This document shows positions 7,053 to 18,343 of a stretch of DNA of 43,074 bases, piece by piece. The notes below the pieces were generated by a model. It worked only from the letters and a program-made list of their open reading frames with translations, had not been told where the DNA came from and searched no databases. The stretch is from CAZXVW01 sp964644025 (GTDB lineage Bacteria; Acidobacteriota; Terriglobia; Bryobacterales; Bryobacteraceae). The stretch lies in contig CAZXVW010000009.1 of the NCBI GenBank assembly GCA_964644025.1, positions 1 through 43,074 of the forward strand, read 5' to 3'. Both the position numbers and the translations under genes were made by a program. Each line of letters begins with the position of its first letter. Position 1 is the first letter of the stretch.

Positions 7053-8585
7053 ATGATGACGAGGCTTGCTGTGCTTGCCATCGGCCTGGCGCTGGGCGTC
7101 CAGGAACTGCCCGCAGCGCCCGCTCCATCGAACCCCAACATTGTGCTGGTGCTCGCCGACGATCTTGGCTACGGAGACCCGCAATGTTACAACCCGGAGT
7201 CGAAGATTCCGACGCCGAACATGGACCGGCTGGCGGCGCAAGGGATGCGCTTCACCGACGCCCACTCGCCCTCCTCGGTCTGCACGCCCACCCGGTACGG
7301 GATTCTCACCGGCCGGTTCGCCTGGCGCACCTGGCTGAAGCGGGGCGTGCTGGGGCCTTACGGCGCGCCGCTGATCGAGCGCGGGCGCCTGACGCTGGCC
7401 AAGATGCTGAAGGAGCGCGGCTACGCGACCGGCTGCATCGGCAAGTGGCACCTGGGCTGGAACTGGACCCGGAAAGCGGGCGGTTTTGTGCCACCGGAAA
7501 CCAGGGGGACGAAAGACGAGGAGATCGACTTGACCAAGCCGCCGGTCAACGGGCCGCGGATGGCGGGTTTCGACTACTACTTCGGCACCGACGTGCCGAA
7601 CTACCCGCCCTACATCTTCATCGAGGACGAACACTTCGTCGGGCCGCCGCCGGTGAAGCCCAAACCGGAGAACATGTTCGGCAACCCGGGACGCATGCAG
7701 GCGGGCTGGCGGCTGGAGCAGATCCTGCCGACGCTCACCCGGAAAGCGGTCGAGTTCATCGAGCAACACGCCGGCAAGGGTCCATTCTTCCTGTATCTCC
7801 CGCTGACGGCGCCGCATACGCCCATCGTTCCTTCCAGGCCCTGGCAGGGCAAGAGCCGGGCGGGCGATTACGGCGACCTGGTGGCCGAGGTGGACGGCAC
7901 GCTCGGCGCGGTGATGGCGGCGCTGGAGCGCACCGGCGCCGCCGGCAACACCGTGCTCATCATGACCAGCGATAACGGCTCACCGGCGCGCGCCGGCGAT
8001 CCCTTCATCCGAAATCCCGAATGGGCAAAGACGGGCGCCGTGGTGCGGATGTTCGGCCACAACCCGAGCGACGGCTGGCGGGGGATGAAGGGAGACGCCT
8101 GGGAAGGCGGACACCGGATTCCCTTCATTGTCCGCTGGCCGGGGAAAGTGCCGGCGGGCACGACGAACAACAGTCTGATTTGCCTGGTGGACCTGATGGC
8201 CACCATCGCCGCCGCAATCGGCCGCCAACTGCCGGCCTCCGCCGCCGAGGACAGCTTCAATTTTCTTCCGGCGTGGCGGGGCGCGAAAGACTATAACCCG
8301 GGCCGGGCGGCGCTGATTCATCACTCGTTTCGGGGAATGTTCGCCGTCCGGCAGGGGGAGTGGAAGCTGATCCTGGGACGGGGCTCCGGCGGCTTCTCCA
8401 AGCCGGCGACGATCGACCCGGCCAAGCTGAAGCCGGGTGAGCCGCGAGGCCAGCTCTACGATTTGGCCGCCGACCCCGCCGAACGGCACAACGTTTGGAG
8501 CCAATGGCGGAAGATCGTGAAGAAACTCACCGCGCTGCTCACCGAATACCAGCAGACAGGAACCAGCCGGGCAGCGAAACAGTAA
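7053..8585 (+). CDS. Secreted sulfatase (Cys type), arylsulfatase A family
   Basis: A 510-residue periplasmic or secreted sulfatase. A signal peptide covers about residues 1-22. VLADDLGYGD gives the metal Asp pair, CTPTR (Cys77) is the formylglycine site, GKWHLG the Lys/His segment and MTSDNGS the second Asp/Asn pair, so it looks active. The C-terminal QLYDLAADPAERHN segment is the usual sulfatase tail. ATG ATG occurs at 7053; TACCAT ends 7 nt upstream, pointing to a leaderless or very short leader. It lies downstream of the mannonate-dehydratase-like gene on the same strand. Substrate not readable from sequence. Confidence 0.95.
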   Translation: MMTRLAVLAIGLALGVQELPAAPAPSNPNIVLVLADDLGYGDPQCYNPESKIPTPNMDRLAAQGMRFTDAHSPSSVCTPTRYGILTGRFAWRTWLKRGVLGPYGAPLIERGRLTLAKMLKERGYATGCIGKWHLGWNWTRKAGGFVPPETRGTKDEEIDLTKPPVNGPRMAGFDYYFGTDVPNYPPYIFIEDEHFVGPPPVKPKPENMFGNPGRMQAGWRLEQILPTLTRKAVEFIEQHAGKGPFFLYLPLTAPHTPIVPSRPWQGKSRAGDYGDLVAEVDGTLGAVMAALERTGAAGNTVLIMTSDNGSPARAGDPFIRNPEWAKTGAVVRMFGHNPSDGWRGMKGDAWEGGHRIPFIVRWPGKVPAGTTNNSLICLVDLMATIAAAIGRQLPASAAEDSFNFLPAWRGAKDYNPGRAALIHHSFRGMFAVRQGEWKLILGRGSGGFSKPATIDPAKLKPGEPRGQLYDLAADPAERHNVWSQWRKIVKKLTALLTEYQQTGTSRAAKQ

Positions 8586-8684
8586 CGGAAACACTTCGCC
8601 GGCGGCCGGGACACGGCCGCGACAATCCGGCGCATCATCTGCCAGCCGGTCCCATAATCCCGCCGGAGCCGGGATGGCGTGGAG

Positions 8685-8690
8685 TACAAT
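8685..8690 (+). promoter_or_regulatory. Candidate -10 element of secA
   Basis: TACAAT at 8685-8690, preceded by GGAG, ends 17 nt before the secA ATG. This would give a leader of about ten bases. No clear -35 was found. Confidence 0.45.
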
Positions 8691-8707
8691 AGAGGTGCGC
8701 CCACGCT

Positions 8708-11496
<2,789 letters not shown>

Positions 11497-11515
<19 letters not shown>

Positions 11516-12486
11516 TCCTGATCACTACCCTGGCCCTGACGGCCGGACAAGCCGCCCTGGGGGCGATCTGGCCGGAGGAGTTCTTCGGGTACAAGCGGAC
11601 TTCCGTTCGCCAGGTCTCGCCGCGCGAGAAGGCAGTCTGGGAAGAATACGGTCTGGATGAGGCCGAAACCGCCACCTACGCGCTCAATGGGACGAAATTC
11701 ACGGCCACGGCCTACCGGCTCGGCGACGCCACCAGCGCCATGGCCGTCTACGAGTGGAAGCGCCCGAAGGACGCCAAGCCCTCGGATCTGGCCAAGCTCG
11801 CCGTGGAGTGGAACGACGGCGCCTTCCTGGCCTTCGGCAATTACGTGTTGCGGTTCGACGGACGCAAGCCGACCAGTGACGAGCTGGTGGGTCTGTACCT
11901 GGTGCTGCCGGTACTCGAGCGCGCTCCCCTGCCGGTCTTTCCCGGATTCATTCCCCGGCAGGGCCGGATCAGCGGCTCCGAGCGCTTCGTCATCGGTCCG
12001 GCGTCGCTTGCGGAATTCGAGCCACGGGTGCCCCCCTCGGTGGCCGGGTTTCACTTCGGAGTGGAGGCGCAGTTGGCGAAGTTCGAATCCCCTAAAGGCG
12101 ATCTGGAACTAGGAGTATTTTCTTATCCGACGCCAGGTATCGCCCGGGAGCGCCTGGCGGAGTTCCGAATGTTGCCCTCGGTGATGGTGAAGCGAACCGG
12201 GCCGCTGGTGGCGGTGGTGTTCGATCCGCCGGACGCCGACGAGGCCGAGAAGCTGCTGGGGAAGATAAATTACCGGGCGACAATCACTTGGGATGAATTC
12301 ACCACCCGGCATCGACTGACCATCGTCGATATTGTGCTGACCGGGTTTCTGTTCATCGGCGGGCTGGTGCTGGCGGCGCTTCTGCTCGGAGCGCTGTTCG
12401 GGGGGCTGCGCTTCTGGAAGTTGCGGGGACTGGAGCGGCTGGACGAGGAAGACCCGATGATCCTGCTGCACCTGGAAGATAAGTAA
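11497..12486 (+). CDS. Hypothetical exported, membrane-anchored protein
   Basis: I do not recognise this 329-residue protein. ATG 11497 lies inside the end of secA, which it overlaps by 19 bp. That start gives a clean signal peptide (MLRRPIVLITTLALTAGQAA). A signal-less reading would begin earlier, inside the SecA zinc tail. A mostly soluble domain follows (residues 25-275), with a strand-rich middle and phrases such as SYPTPGIARERLAEF. A single transmembrane helix near residues 280-310 (FLFIGGLVLAALLLGALFGG) leaves a short acidic cytoplasmic tail. Overlap with secA suggests translational coupling. Function unknown. Confidence 0.8.
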
Positions 12487-12546
12487 CTCCCGTTCTATCT
12501 CTGTGTTAGAGTCAAAACCGGAGGCTGTGAATCAAGGCCTGGAAAG

Positions 12547-12567
12547 TTTTCCACACCCTGTGGAAAA
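12547..12567. repeat. Inverted pair of DnaA-box-like 9-mers
   Basis: TTTTCCACA (12547-12555) and TGTGGAAAA (12559-12567) are perfect inverted copies separated by CCC. Each differs by one base from the DnaA consensus TTATCCACA. Two further sites, ATTTCCACA at 12857-12865 and 12869-12877, differ by two bases. DnaA binding is inferred. Confidence 0.5.
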
Positions 12568-12634
12568 ACCAAAACTCTGCCAAGTTGTTTTAAATGTTTC
12601 ACTTACAAAGATTCATTTTGGCTCACTTTTTCTC

Positions 12635-12663
12635 TTGACTTCCGGGCGGTCTCGCCATAAACT
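12635..12663 (+). promoter_or_regulatory. Sigma70-type promoter TTGACT-17-TAAACT
   Basis: TTGACT at 12635-12640 and TAAACT at 12658-12663 are separated by 17 bp. Transcription would start near 12670, about 290 bp before RNase J and about 110 bp before a strong hairpin, so the product may be a small RNA. Confidence 0.6.
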
Positions 12664-12669
12664 CCAAAG

Positions 12670-12782
12670 CACAACCAGGTTTTGGCGGTTGCGAATCCGT
12701 CGAATCTGATTCTCCCAATGAACATCACCCCCGCTCAGCCGGGGGAAGAGGAAATGCCCACCGTGTCCGGTGGGCATTTCTA
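12670..12782 (+). ncRNA. Candidate small RNA or attenuated leader
   Basis: The interval from the predicted start of the promoter at 12635 to the hairpin at 12752-12779 holds no convincing ORF. It contains two successive hairpins (CCCCCG/CGGGGG, then a 12-bp stem). It could be an independent RNA or the terminated form of an RNase J leader. No known RNA family was recognised. Confidence 0.35.
12752..12779 (+). terminator. 12-bp perfect hairpin, possible terminator
   Basis: AAATGCCCACCG (12752-12763) pairs with CGGTGGGCATTT (12768-12779) around a TGTC loop. It is flanked by A and T runs but followed by only a short T stretch. Termination is plausible but not certain. Confidence 0.5.
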
Positions 12783-12940
12783 CGTTTGGGCGGTGCGGCT
12801 CAACTTCCGGAGCTGCCGCTGGAAGCAGGAGGCGGCACCCGCGGCCATGGAGCGCCATTTCCACAGAGATTTCCACATGCGGCCGGGCGGCAGAGCGGCC
12901 GGGTTCGGCCGATCGCGGGGGATGGGAGTGGAACTGCTTG

Positions 12941-12949
12941 TGGTACGCT
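12941..12949 (+). promoter_or_regulatory. Extended -10 element of RNase J
   Basis: TGGTACGCT ends 9 nt before ATG 12959. No Shine-Dalgarno sequence lies between, so a leaderless transcript is likely. Confidence 0.45.
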
Positions 12950-12958
12950 GGAACTTTT

Positions 12959-14629
12959 ATGCGAGATGGAAAGCTGCAGGTGATTCCCCTGGGCGGGCTG
13001 GGCGAATTCGGCATGAACTGCCTGGCCCTTCGCTACGGCGAGGACATGATCGTCATCGACGCTGGAATGATGTTTCCGGAGGAGGACCTGCTGGGAGTGG
13101 ATATCGTCACGCCGGACTTTGCGTTCCTGGCGGAGAACCGAGACCAGGTGCGGGCCCTGGTGCTGACCCACGGCCACGAGGACCACATTGGAGCGACGCC
13201 GTTCCTGCTCTCCAAGGTCAACGTGCCCGTCTACGGCACCGCATTCACCCTGGCGCTGGTGGAGCGCCGGCTGGGGGAGCACCATCTCGACGAGGAAGTG
13301 TCGCTGAATCGCGTCAGACCCGGTGAGAAGATCGAGATCGGTCCGTTTCGAGTCGAATTCATCCATGTGACGCACTCGATCGTCAGCGCCGTTGCTCTGG
13401 CGATCACGACGCCGCTCGGAGTCGTCATCCATACCGGCGATTTCAAAGTGGACCCGACCCCGACCGACAACGTCCTGTTTGACCTGCACACGCTGGCCGA
13501 TTACGGCAAGCGGGGGGTGCTGCTGCTGCTTTCCGATTCGACGAATGTGGAGCGGCCGGGCTACACGCAGAGCGAACGGGCGGTGCGGCCCCGCCTCGAG
13601 GAAATTTTCAACCGGGCGCCGCGGCGAATCGTCATCTCTTGTTTCAGTTCCTCGATTCACCGCCTCCAGCAGATCCTCGAGATCGCCGCGCAATTCGGCC
13701 GCAAGGTCGCACTGGTGGGCCGGAGCGTGCTGCAGGTGACCGAGATCGCGCATGACCAGGGTCTGCTGGAGATTCCCGACGGGCTGCTGTTGCGCCCCCA
13801 GGATGTCGGGCAGGCACCGCCGGAAAGAGTAGTGGTGGTGGCCTCCGGCACGCAAGGCGAACCGATGTCGGCGATGTCGCGGATCGCCGTGGACCGTCAC
13901 AAGCACGTCTCCGTGGAGCGGGGTGACACGGTGGTGTTGAGCGCCAGGATCATTCCGGGCAACGAAAAGGCCATCTACCGGATGGTGGACCACTTCGCCC
14001 GGCGCGGCGCGGAGGTGGTTTACGGAAGCATGGATCCGCCGGTGCACGTTTCCGGCCATGCCAGCTCGGGTGAGATGAAGCTCATGCTGAACCTGGTCCG
14101 CCCACGCTACTTCGTTCCGATTCATGGAGCCTACCGGCAGTTGGCCCGGCACGCCGCACTGGCCGAAGGCATGGGCCAGGCGGGACTGGAGGAGACCTTC
14201 ATCCTGGAGACCGGGCAGACGCTGGAGATTGACCGGGAGGGCGCCCGCCGGGGCAGCGACGTTCCGGTGGGCCGGCTGTGCATTGATTCCGGCTCGGTGG
14301 ATGAGGTGGTGGAGGATCTGGTGATCCGCGACCGCCGCTACCTGTCCGAGGATGGCTTCGTGGTGCCCATCGTGGCCATCAACCACCTCACCGGCAAGAG
14401 CGAGGGACAGCCGGAGATCGTCAGCCGCGGCTTTGTGCCGGGCGAGGAAGGCTCCGAGCTGCTGCGGCGCGCCCGGGAGGTGGTGGCGGACACACTGGCG
14501 CTTTCCACCGCCGAGGAAAGAAGCGACTTCGGCGTGATCCAGGACAAGATTCGCCGCGACTTGAAGCGGTTCTTGAACCGGGAAGCCTCCCGGCGGCCGC
14601 TGATTCTGCCGGTGATACTGGAAGTCTGA
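12959..14629 (+). CDS. rnj: Ribonuclease J
   Basis: RNase J is a metallo-beta-lactamase/beta-CASP nuclease with endo- and 5'-exonuclease activity in mRNA decay and rRNA processing. The 556-residue protein opens with VIPLGGLGEFGMN, the RNase J hallmark. THGHEDHIGA (about residues 69-78) is the zinc motif, TGDFKVDPTP the third motif and SDSTNVERPG the fourth. Beta-CASP features follow (CFSSSIHRLQQIL, SGTQGEPMSAM, HVSGHAS). ATG 12959 fits the family start; an in-frame upstream extension does not. The C-terminal domain is complete. Confidence 0.96.
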   Translation: MRDGKLQVIPLGGLGEFGMNCLALRYGEDMIVIDAGMMFPEEDLLGVDIVTPDFAFLAENRDQVRALVLTHGHEDHIGATPFLLSKVNVPVYGTAFTLALVERRLGEHHLDEEVSLNRVRPGEKIEIGPFRVEFIHVTHSIVSAVALAITTPLGVVIHTGDFKVDPTPTDNVLFDLHTLADYGKRGVLLLLSDSTNVERPGYTQSERAVRPRLEEIFNRAPRRIVISCFSSSIHRLQQILEIAAQFGRKVALVGRSVLQVTEIAHDQGLLEIPDGLLLRPQDVGQAPPERVVVVASGTQGEPMSAMSRIAVDRHKHVSVERGDTVVLSARIIPGNEKAIYRMVDHFARRGAEVVYGSMDPPVHVSGHASSGEMKLMLNLVRPRYFVPIHGAYRQLARHAALAEGMGQAGLEETFILETGQTLEIDREGARRGSDVPVGRLCIDSGSVDEVVEDLVIRDRRYLSEDGFVVPIVAINHLTGKSEGQPEIVSRGFVPGEEGSELLRRAREVVADTLALSTAEERSDFGVIQDKIRRDLKRFLNREASRRPLILPVILEV

Positions 14630-14650
14630 ATCGCCCGCCAGAAAAGGGGC

Positions 14651-14682
14651 GGCGGCGAGACCCGGTCAGAAGCCTCGCCGCC
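14651..14682. terminator. Hairpin between convergent genes, possible bidirectional terminator
   Basis: GGCGGCGAG (14651-14659) pairs with CTCGCCGCC (14674-14682) around a 14-nt loop. It sits between the ends of RNase J (14629) and the leftward receptor gene (14729). No U-run is present. Confidence 0.4.
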
Positions 14683-14728
14683 ACCGATCATGACCAACAG
14701 GAGGGGTGCCCTCCGCCCTGGTTTCCGG

Positions 14729-17700
14729 TCAAAACCGGTACCGCAACCCGAACTGGAACACGCGCGGTCCGCCCTGGCGGCCGGACGAGCCCACCCGGGT
14801 GATGTAGCCGCCGGTGATCCGGTTGAAGTAGTTATCCGGCAGCAGGAAGTTGGTGTGGTTCAGGATGTTGAAAACGTCAATCCGAACCTGGAGACTTCGT
14901 TGCTCCTTGAACCGGAAATTCTTTCTCAGCCCCAGGGCGATGGTTGCCAGGCCGGGGCCGTCGAGAATGTTCCGCCCGGAGTTGCCGTAAGCGAACGGAG
15001 TGAAGCCGTACTGGCTGGTGCCGCAGCTTCGGCCGGCATCCTCCTCGTCGACGCAAGGCACGGCCTCGAACGCGCTCAGGTCATACCAGGGGTAATCCAC
15101 TCCCTTTTTCTGACCGGGGTAGGCGTTCTCGGGCATCGTCCCCTTGAAGATGCGGTTCGGCCGCAGGGACTCGCCCAGGTTCAGCTCCGTGTCCGCCGTG
15201 CGGACCGTGAACGGGGGACCGCTGTACATGCGCGCGGTGCCCGACAACTGCCAGCCGCCGAACAATACCTCTGGAACTCCCCGCAAAGCGTAACGCTTGC
15301 CGCGCCCGACGGGCAGTTCGTAGGAAAACACGGCCGAGAAGACGTGGCCCCGGTCGAAGTCCGAGCGGCCCCGGTCCAGCCAGAGATTGCGGGAATCCAG
15401 GGCATTGGGGAACCCGCCCTGGGAGGAGCCGGTGAACTGGGAGGCCTCGTCCAGCGACTTGCTGAAAATGTAATTCAGCCGGTAGAAGAAACCACCCCGG
15501 CTGCGCCGCCGCAGGGAGATCTGGAAGGAATTGTAGATGGAATTCGAGCCGAACGAGAAGAAATTGATCGCGTTCAGATCCGGGATCGGCCGTGGGAACA
15601 TCTGGTCCGTCAACCCAGCCTGGTAAGCCTCGTAAAGCTCCATGCTGCGAACTGGCTGGTTGATGTCGTAGCGCCGGCCCAGGTGGGTTCCTTTCGAGCC
15701 CACGTATCCAACCTCCAGGGCCGTGCTGGGCCACAATTCCCGCTCGATGGTGAAGTTCCACGACTGCAGGTAGGCGGTGGGCGCGTGGATATCGTAGCCG
15801 GTAGCGTTGTTGACCCCCGTGACCCGGAGCCGCTCCTCGGGGAACGGATTCTCCAACGTGACGAGCGTGGGATCCTTCGTCAGGCGGGGGAAGTTCTGAC
15901 GGAGCGCGAACGGGAAGTTGTTGGCGAGCTGGTTGCGGATGGGGTTCAGGATTTCGGCTCCATAGAAGAGGCCGTACCCGGTCCGGATCACAGTCCTGGT
16001 GCTGCCGAATGGGCGCCAGGCGATCCCGAGACGAGGAGCAATGTTGGTGTAATCTGTGTAGACCATGGAACGCGGCAGGCCGGCCTCGGCGGCCGTGATC
16101 ACCTTACCCTCCATGCCGGTCAGCTCTTCCAGTTCCTGGAGATTGGGAACGGTTTTGTCGTCGGAGATGACGATCTTGCCGAGTTCGGGCACGAAGTTGC
16201 CCAGCCGGTCGTAGCGGTCCACCGGCGGCTTGTTAATCTCGTAACGCACGCCGAGGTTCAGCGTTAGGTTGCGCGTGACCTTGAAGTCATCGGCCAGGAA
16301 CCAGCCATAGCTGGACTGGCGCCAGTAGTTGCGGGTGAAGCCCACCTGCCGGGTCGCGTTGTTCAGCAGGCCCAGCAGCAGATCGCCGATCGGGGCGCCG
16401 GTCCAACGGCCGAGGAAGCGGAACGTGCCGCGCTGGTTGTTGAAATACGGCTGGTTGAAGCGGACGCGGGAACCGTCGAACCCGGCCTTGATGACGTGCT
16501 TGGACTTCACCCAGGTGAAGGTCGCACCCTCCTGGATGTCGGTCACCGCGTACTGCACCGGCTCGCTGGCGCCCGTGCCGAGCTGGAAATGATCCAGGAC
16601 GTAAATCTTGGGCCAATCCATCAATTCGGGGTCGCTGACCAGTTCCGGCAGGCCCAGTTCCGCGGCGATGTTCTGGCCCTGGAAATTCCCGCGCTGGTCG
16701 GTATGGTTGCGGCTGTAGCCGCCGCGCAGCTCCATGATCACGGTGGGAGAGAACAGATGGGTCCAGTTCAGTCCCATCAGGGAACGGTCGTCGTCCTGCG
16801 TCATGCCAAATATACCCAGGTCGCTGCCGCCCGCAAACGGGTTTTCGGTATCGGCCAGCCGCATCTGGTACCGCCACGAGATCGTGTCGTTGTCGGTGAG
16901 GCGATGGTCCACCTTGGCAAGGATGCTGTTCCAGTTGTCTTCGTCGTTCGCCGAAACGATGTAGTTGTTACGGGGGTCGGCCCGGTTGGGCAACGGGTAG
17001 TACTGGACAATGTTCAACCCGATCGGGTTCAGGCGGCTTGGCGGAATGATGTTGCCCGGGAAGCAGGCCTTGGTCTTGCCCGCCTTGCACGGGCCTTTTT
17101 TGAATGGGTCTTTCAAATAAATCGGCCGGCCGAGGAAATCCACCGACTGGGAGAAATCGCCGTTCCGCTCGGCCTCAGTCGGGGTGTGCCCGAGGCGGGT
17201 CTGGCCGAGGATCTGGCGGTATCCTTCATAGCTGACCAGGAAGAAGGTCTTGTTTTTGACGATCGGTCCGCCGACGGTGGCGCCCATCTGGTGACGCCGC
17301 AGCTTCTCTTTGTCCTGGGCGAAGAAGGTCCGGGCGTCGAAGATGTCGTTGCGGAGATAGTAGAAGATGCTTCCGTGGAAGTTGTTGGTTCCGGAGCGCA
17401 GGGCCATGTTCAGGATGCCGCCGGCGAAGCGCCCGTACTCGGCCGAGTACCCGCTCACCTGCATCTTGAACTCCTGCAGGGCGTCGATATTCGGGCGGAT
17501 CTGGGCCGCCGCGCCGCGCGCGTTGCGGTTGTTGAAGCCGTCCACGTAAAAGTTCGTGTTGGTGGCTCGCGCACCGTTGATGTTCATGGCCGAACCCTGG
17601 CCCCCTTCAGCCTTGGGCAGGACCCCAGGGACAAAGAACGCCAAGTCGGTGAAATCGCGCCCCTCGAGCGGGATTTCCTGGATCTCGTCGTAGACGATCA

Positions 17701-18121
17701 CGTCGCCGGTAATGGCGCCGCGCTCGGTCTCGATCGGGGCGATGGTCTCACTCACCGTGACCGATTCGGTCACCTGGCCCAGTTCCATGACAATGTCGTC
17801 GCGCAGAACCTGCGCCACCTCCAGCACGATGCCGGTTTCCTTGAACGTCCGGAAGCCTTCCATCTCCGCGGTCAGCTCATAAGGTCCGGGCGCCAGGTTC
17901 GTGATCGTGTAGTAGCCTTCGGCGTTGGATTGCACGGTACGGGAAAGGCCCGTCTCCGTGTTCTTGATGGTGATCGTTACCCCCGGCATCGCCGCCTGTG
18001 AGGTATCGCTCACGGCTCCGGTAATGGATGCCAGGTTGCTTTGCCCGCAAAGCAGGCCAGTAAACAAAAGCGCCACGAGGAACGTGGTCGCTGTTTTCGC
18101 AAGACTAGGCCTCGAAAACAT
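14729..18121 (-). CDS. Oar-like TonB-dependent receptor with carboxypeptidase regulatory domain
   Basis: This 1,130-residue outer-membrane protein has a signal peptide (residues 1-27) and an N-terminal carboxypeptidase-D regulatory-like domain (SITGAVSDTSQAAMPGVTITI...AEGYYTITNLAPG). A plug domain follows (IPLEGRDFTDLAFFVPG), then a long beta-barrel ending in an aromatic terminus (FQFGLRYRF). The large receptors are typical of Acidobacteriota and probably import polysaccharide fragments or other large ligands. ATG 18121 is preceded by AAAGGAGAAAAGGGG and gives a proper signal sequence. No SusD partner is adjacent. Confidence 0.93.
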   Translation of the reverse strand: MFSRPSLAKTATTFLVALLFTGLLCGQSNLASITGAVSDTSQAAMPGVTITIKNTETGLSRTVQSNAEGYYTITNLAPGPYELTAEMEGFRTFKETGIVLEVAQVLRDDIVMELGQVTESVTVSETIAPIETERGAITGDVIVYDEIQEIPLEGRDFTDLAFFVPGVLPKAEGGQGSAMNINGARATNTNFYVDGFNNRNARGAAAQIRPNIDALQEFKMQVSGYSAEYGRFAGGILNMALRSGTNNFHGSIFYYLRNDIFDARTFFAQDKEKLRRHQMGATVGGPIVKNKTFFLVSYEGYRQILGQTRLGHTPTEAERNGDFSQSVDFLGRPIYLKDPFKKGPCKAGKTKACFPGNIIPPSRLNPIGLNIVQYYPLPNRADPRNNYIVSANDEDNWNSILAKVDHRLTDNDTISWRYQMRLADTENPFAGGSDLGIFGMTQDDDRSLMGLNWTHLFSPTVIMELRGGYSRNHTDQRGNFQGQNIAAELGLPELVSDPELMDWPKIYVLDHFQLGTGASEPVQYAVTDIQEGATFTWVKSKHVIKAGFDGSRVRFNQPYFNNQRGTFRFLGRWTGAPIGDLLLGLLNNATRQVGFTRNYWRQSSYGWFLADDFKVTRNLTLNLGVRYEINKPPVDRYDRLGNFVPELGKIVISDDKTVPNLQELEELTGMEGKVITAAEAGLPRSMVYTDYTNIAPRLGIAWRPFGSTRTVIRTGYGLFYGAEILNPIRNQLANNFPFALRQNFPRLTKDPTLVTLENPFPEERLRVTGVNNATGYDIHAPTAYLQSWNFTIERELWPSTALEVGYVGSKGTHLGRRYDINQPVRSMELYEAYQAGLTDQMFPRPIPDLNAINFFSFGSNSIYNSFQISLRRRSRGGFFYRLNYIFSKSLDEASQFTGSSQGGFPNALDSRNLWLDRGRSDFDRGHVFSAVFSYELPVGRGKRYALRGVPEVLFGGWQLSGTARMYSGPPFTVRTADTELNLGESLRPNRIFKGTMPENAYPGQKKGVDYPWYDLSAFEAVPCVDEEDAGRSCGTSQYGFTPFAYGNSGRNILDGPGLATIALGLRKNFRFKEQRSLQVRIDVFNILNHTNFLLPDNYFNRITGGYITRVGSSGRQGGPRVFQFGLRYRF

Positions 18122-18165
18122 AGTCCCCTTTTCTCCTTTTAGGCGGGTCCACCAGGGCACGAACC

Positions 18166-18180
18166 GGCGCCAATGGCGCC
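18166..18180. repeat. GGCGCC hairpin upstream of the receptor gene
   Basis: GGCGCC-AAT-GGCGCC forms a six-base perfect inverted repeat 45 bp upstream of the start at 18121. It could be a leader hairpin or operator. The rest of the 222-bp gap 18122-18343 shows only the ribosome site and no strong promoter. Confidence 0.3.
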
Positions 18181-18343
18181 CGATCCCCCATCGAACCCGT
18201 TACTGATACCTGAGCGATGTTACCACCGAATCAATGGAGGATCAAGTGCAGCCCGGGATTATGGACATTACGCCCCGGCCCGCTGGCGTGATTCCGGCGG
18301 CGCCATTGGCCGCGGGCAGGGTCGGCGGCCGGCGATGATCCGG

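Larger units (their letters stand above)
12487..12958. other. AT-rich intergenic region with DnaA-box-like sites
   Basis: This 472-bp gap before RNase J is AT-rich at its left (about 12540-12640) in a high-GC window. It holds an inverted pair TTTTCCACA / TGTGGAAAA (12547-12567), a sigma70-like promoter (12635-12663), two stable hairpins (12728-12746 and 12752-12779), and a tandem ATTTCCACA pair (12857-12877). The right end carries the RNase J promoter. The forward reading frame that extends left of RNase J through here lacks family similarity and is taken as non-coding. Confidence 0.5.

Noticed and set aside
5808..7817. 669-codon minus-strand ORF across two genes
   Set aside because: It spans the UxuA-like gene and a sulfatase on the other strand and crosses their intergenic gap, which marks it as a composition artefact.
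12682..12958. N-terminal extension of RNase J or a separate ORF upstream
   Set aside because: The extension crosses a hairpin and the -10 element and lacks similarity; RNase J proteins begin near the ATG at 12959.
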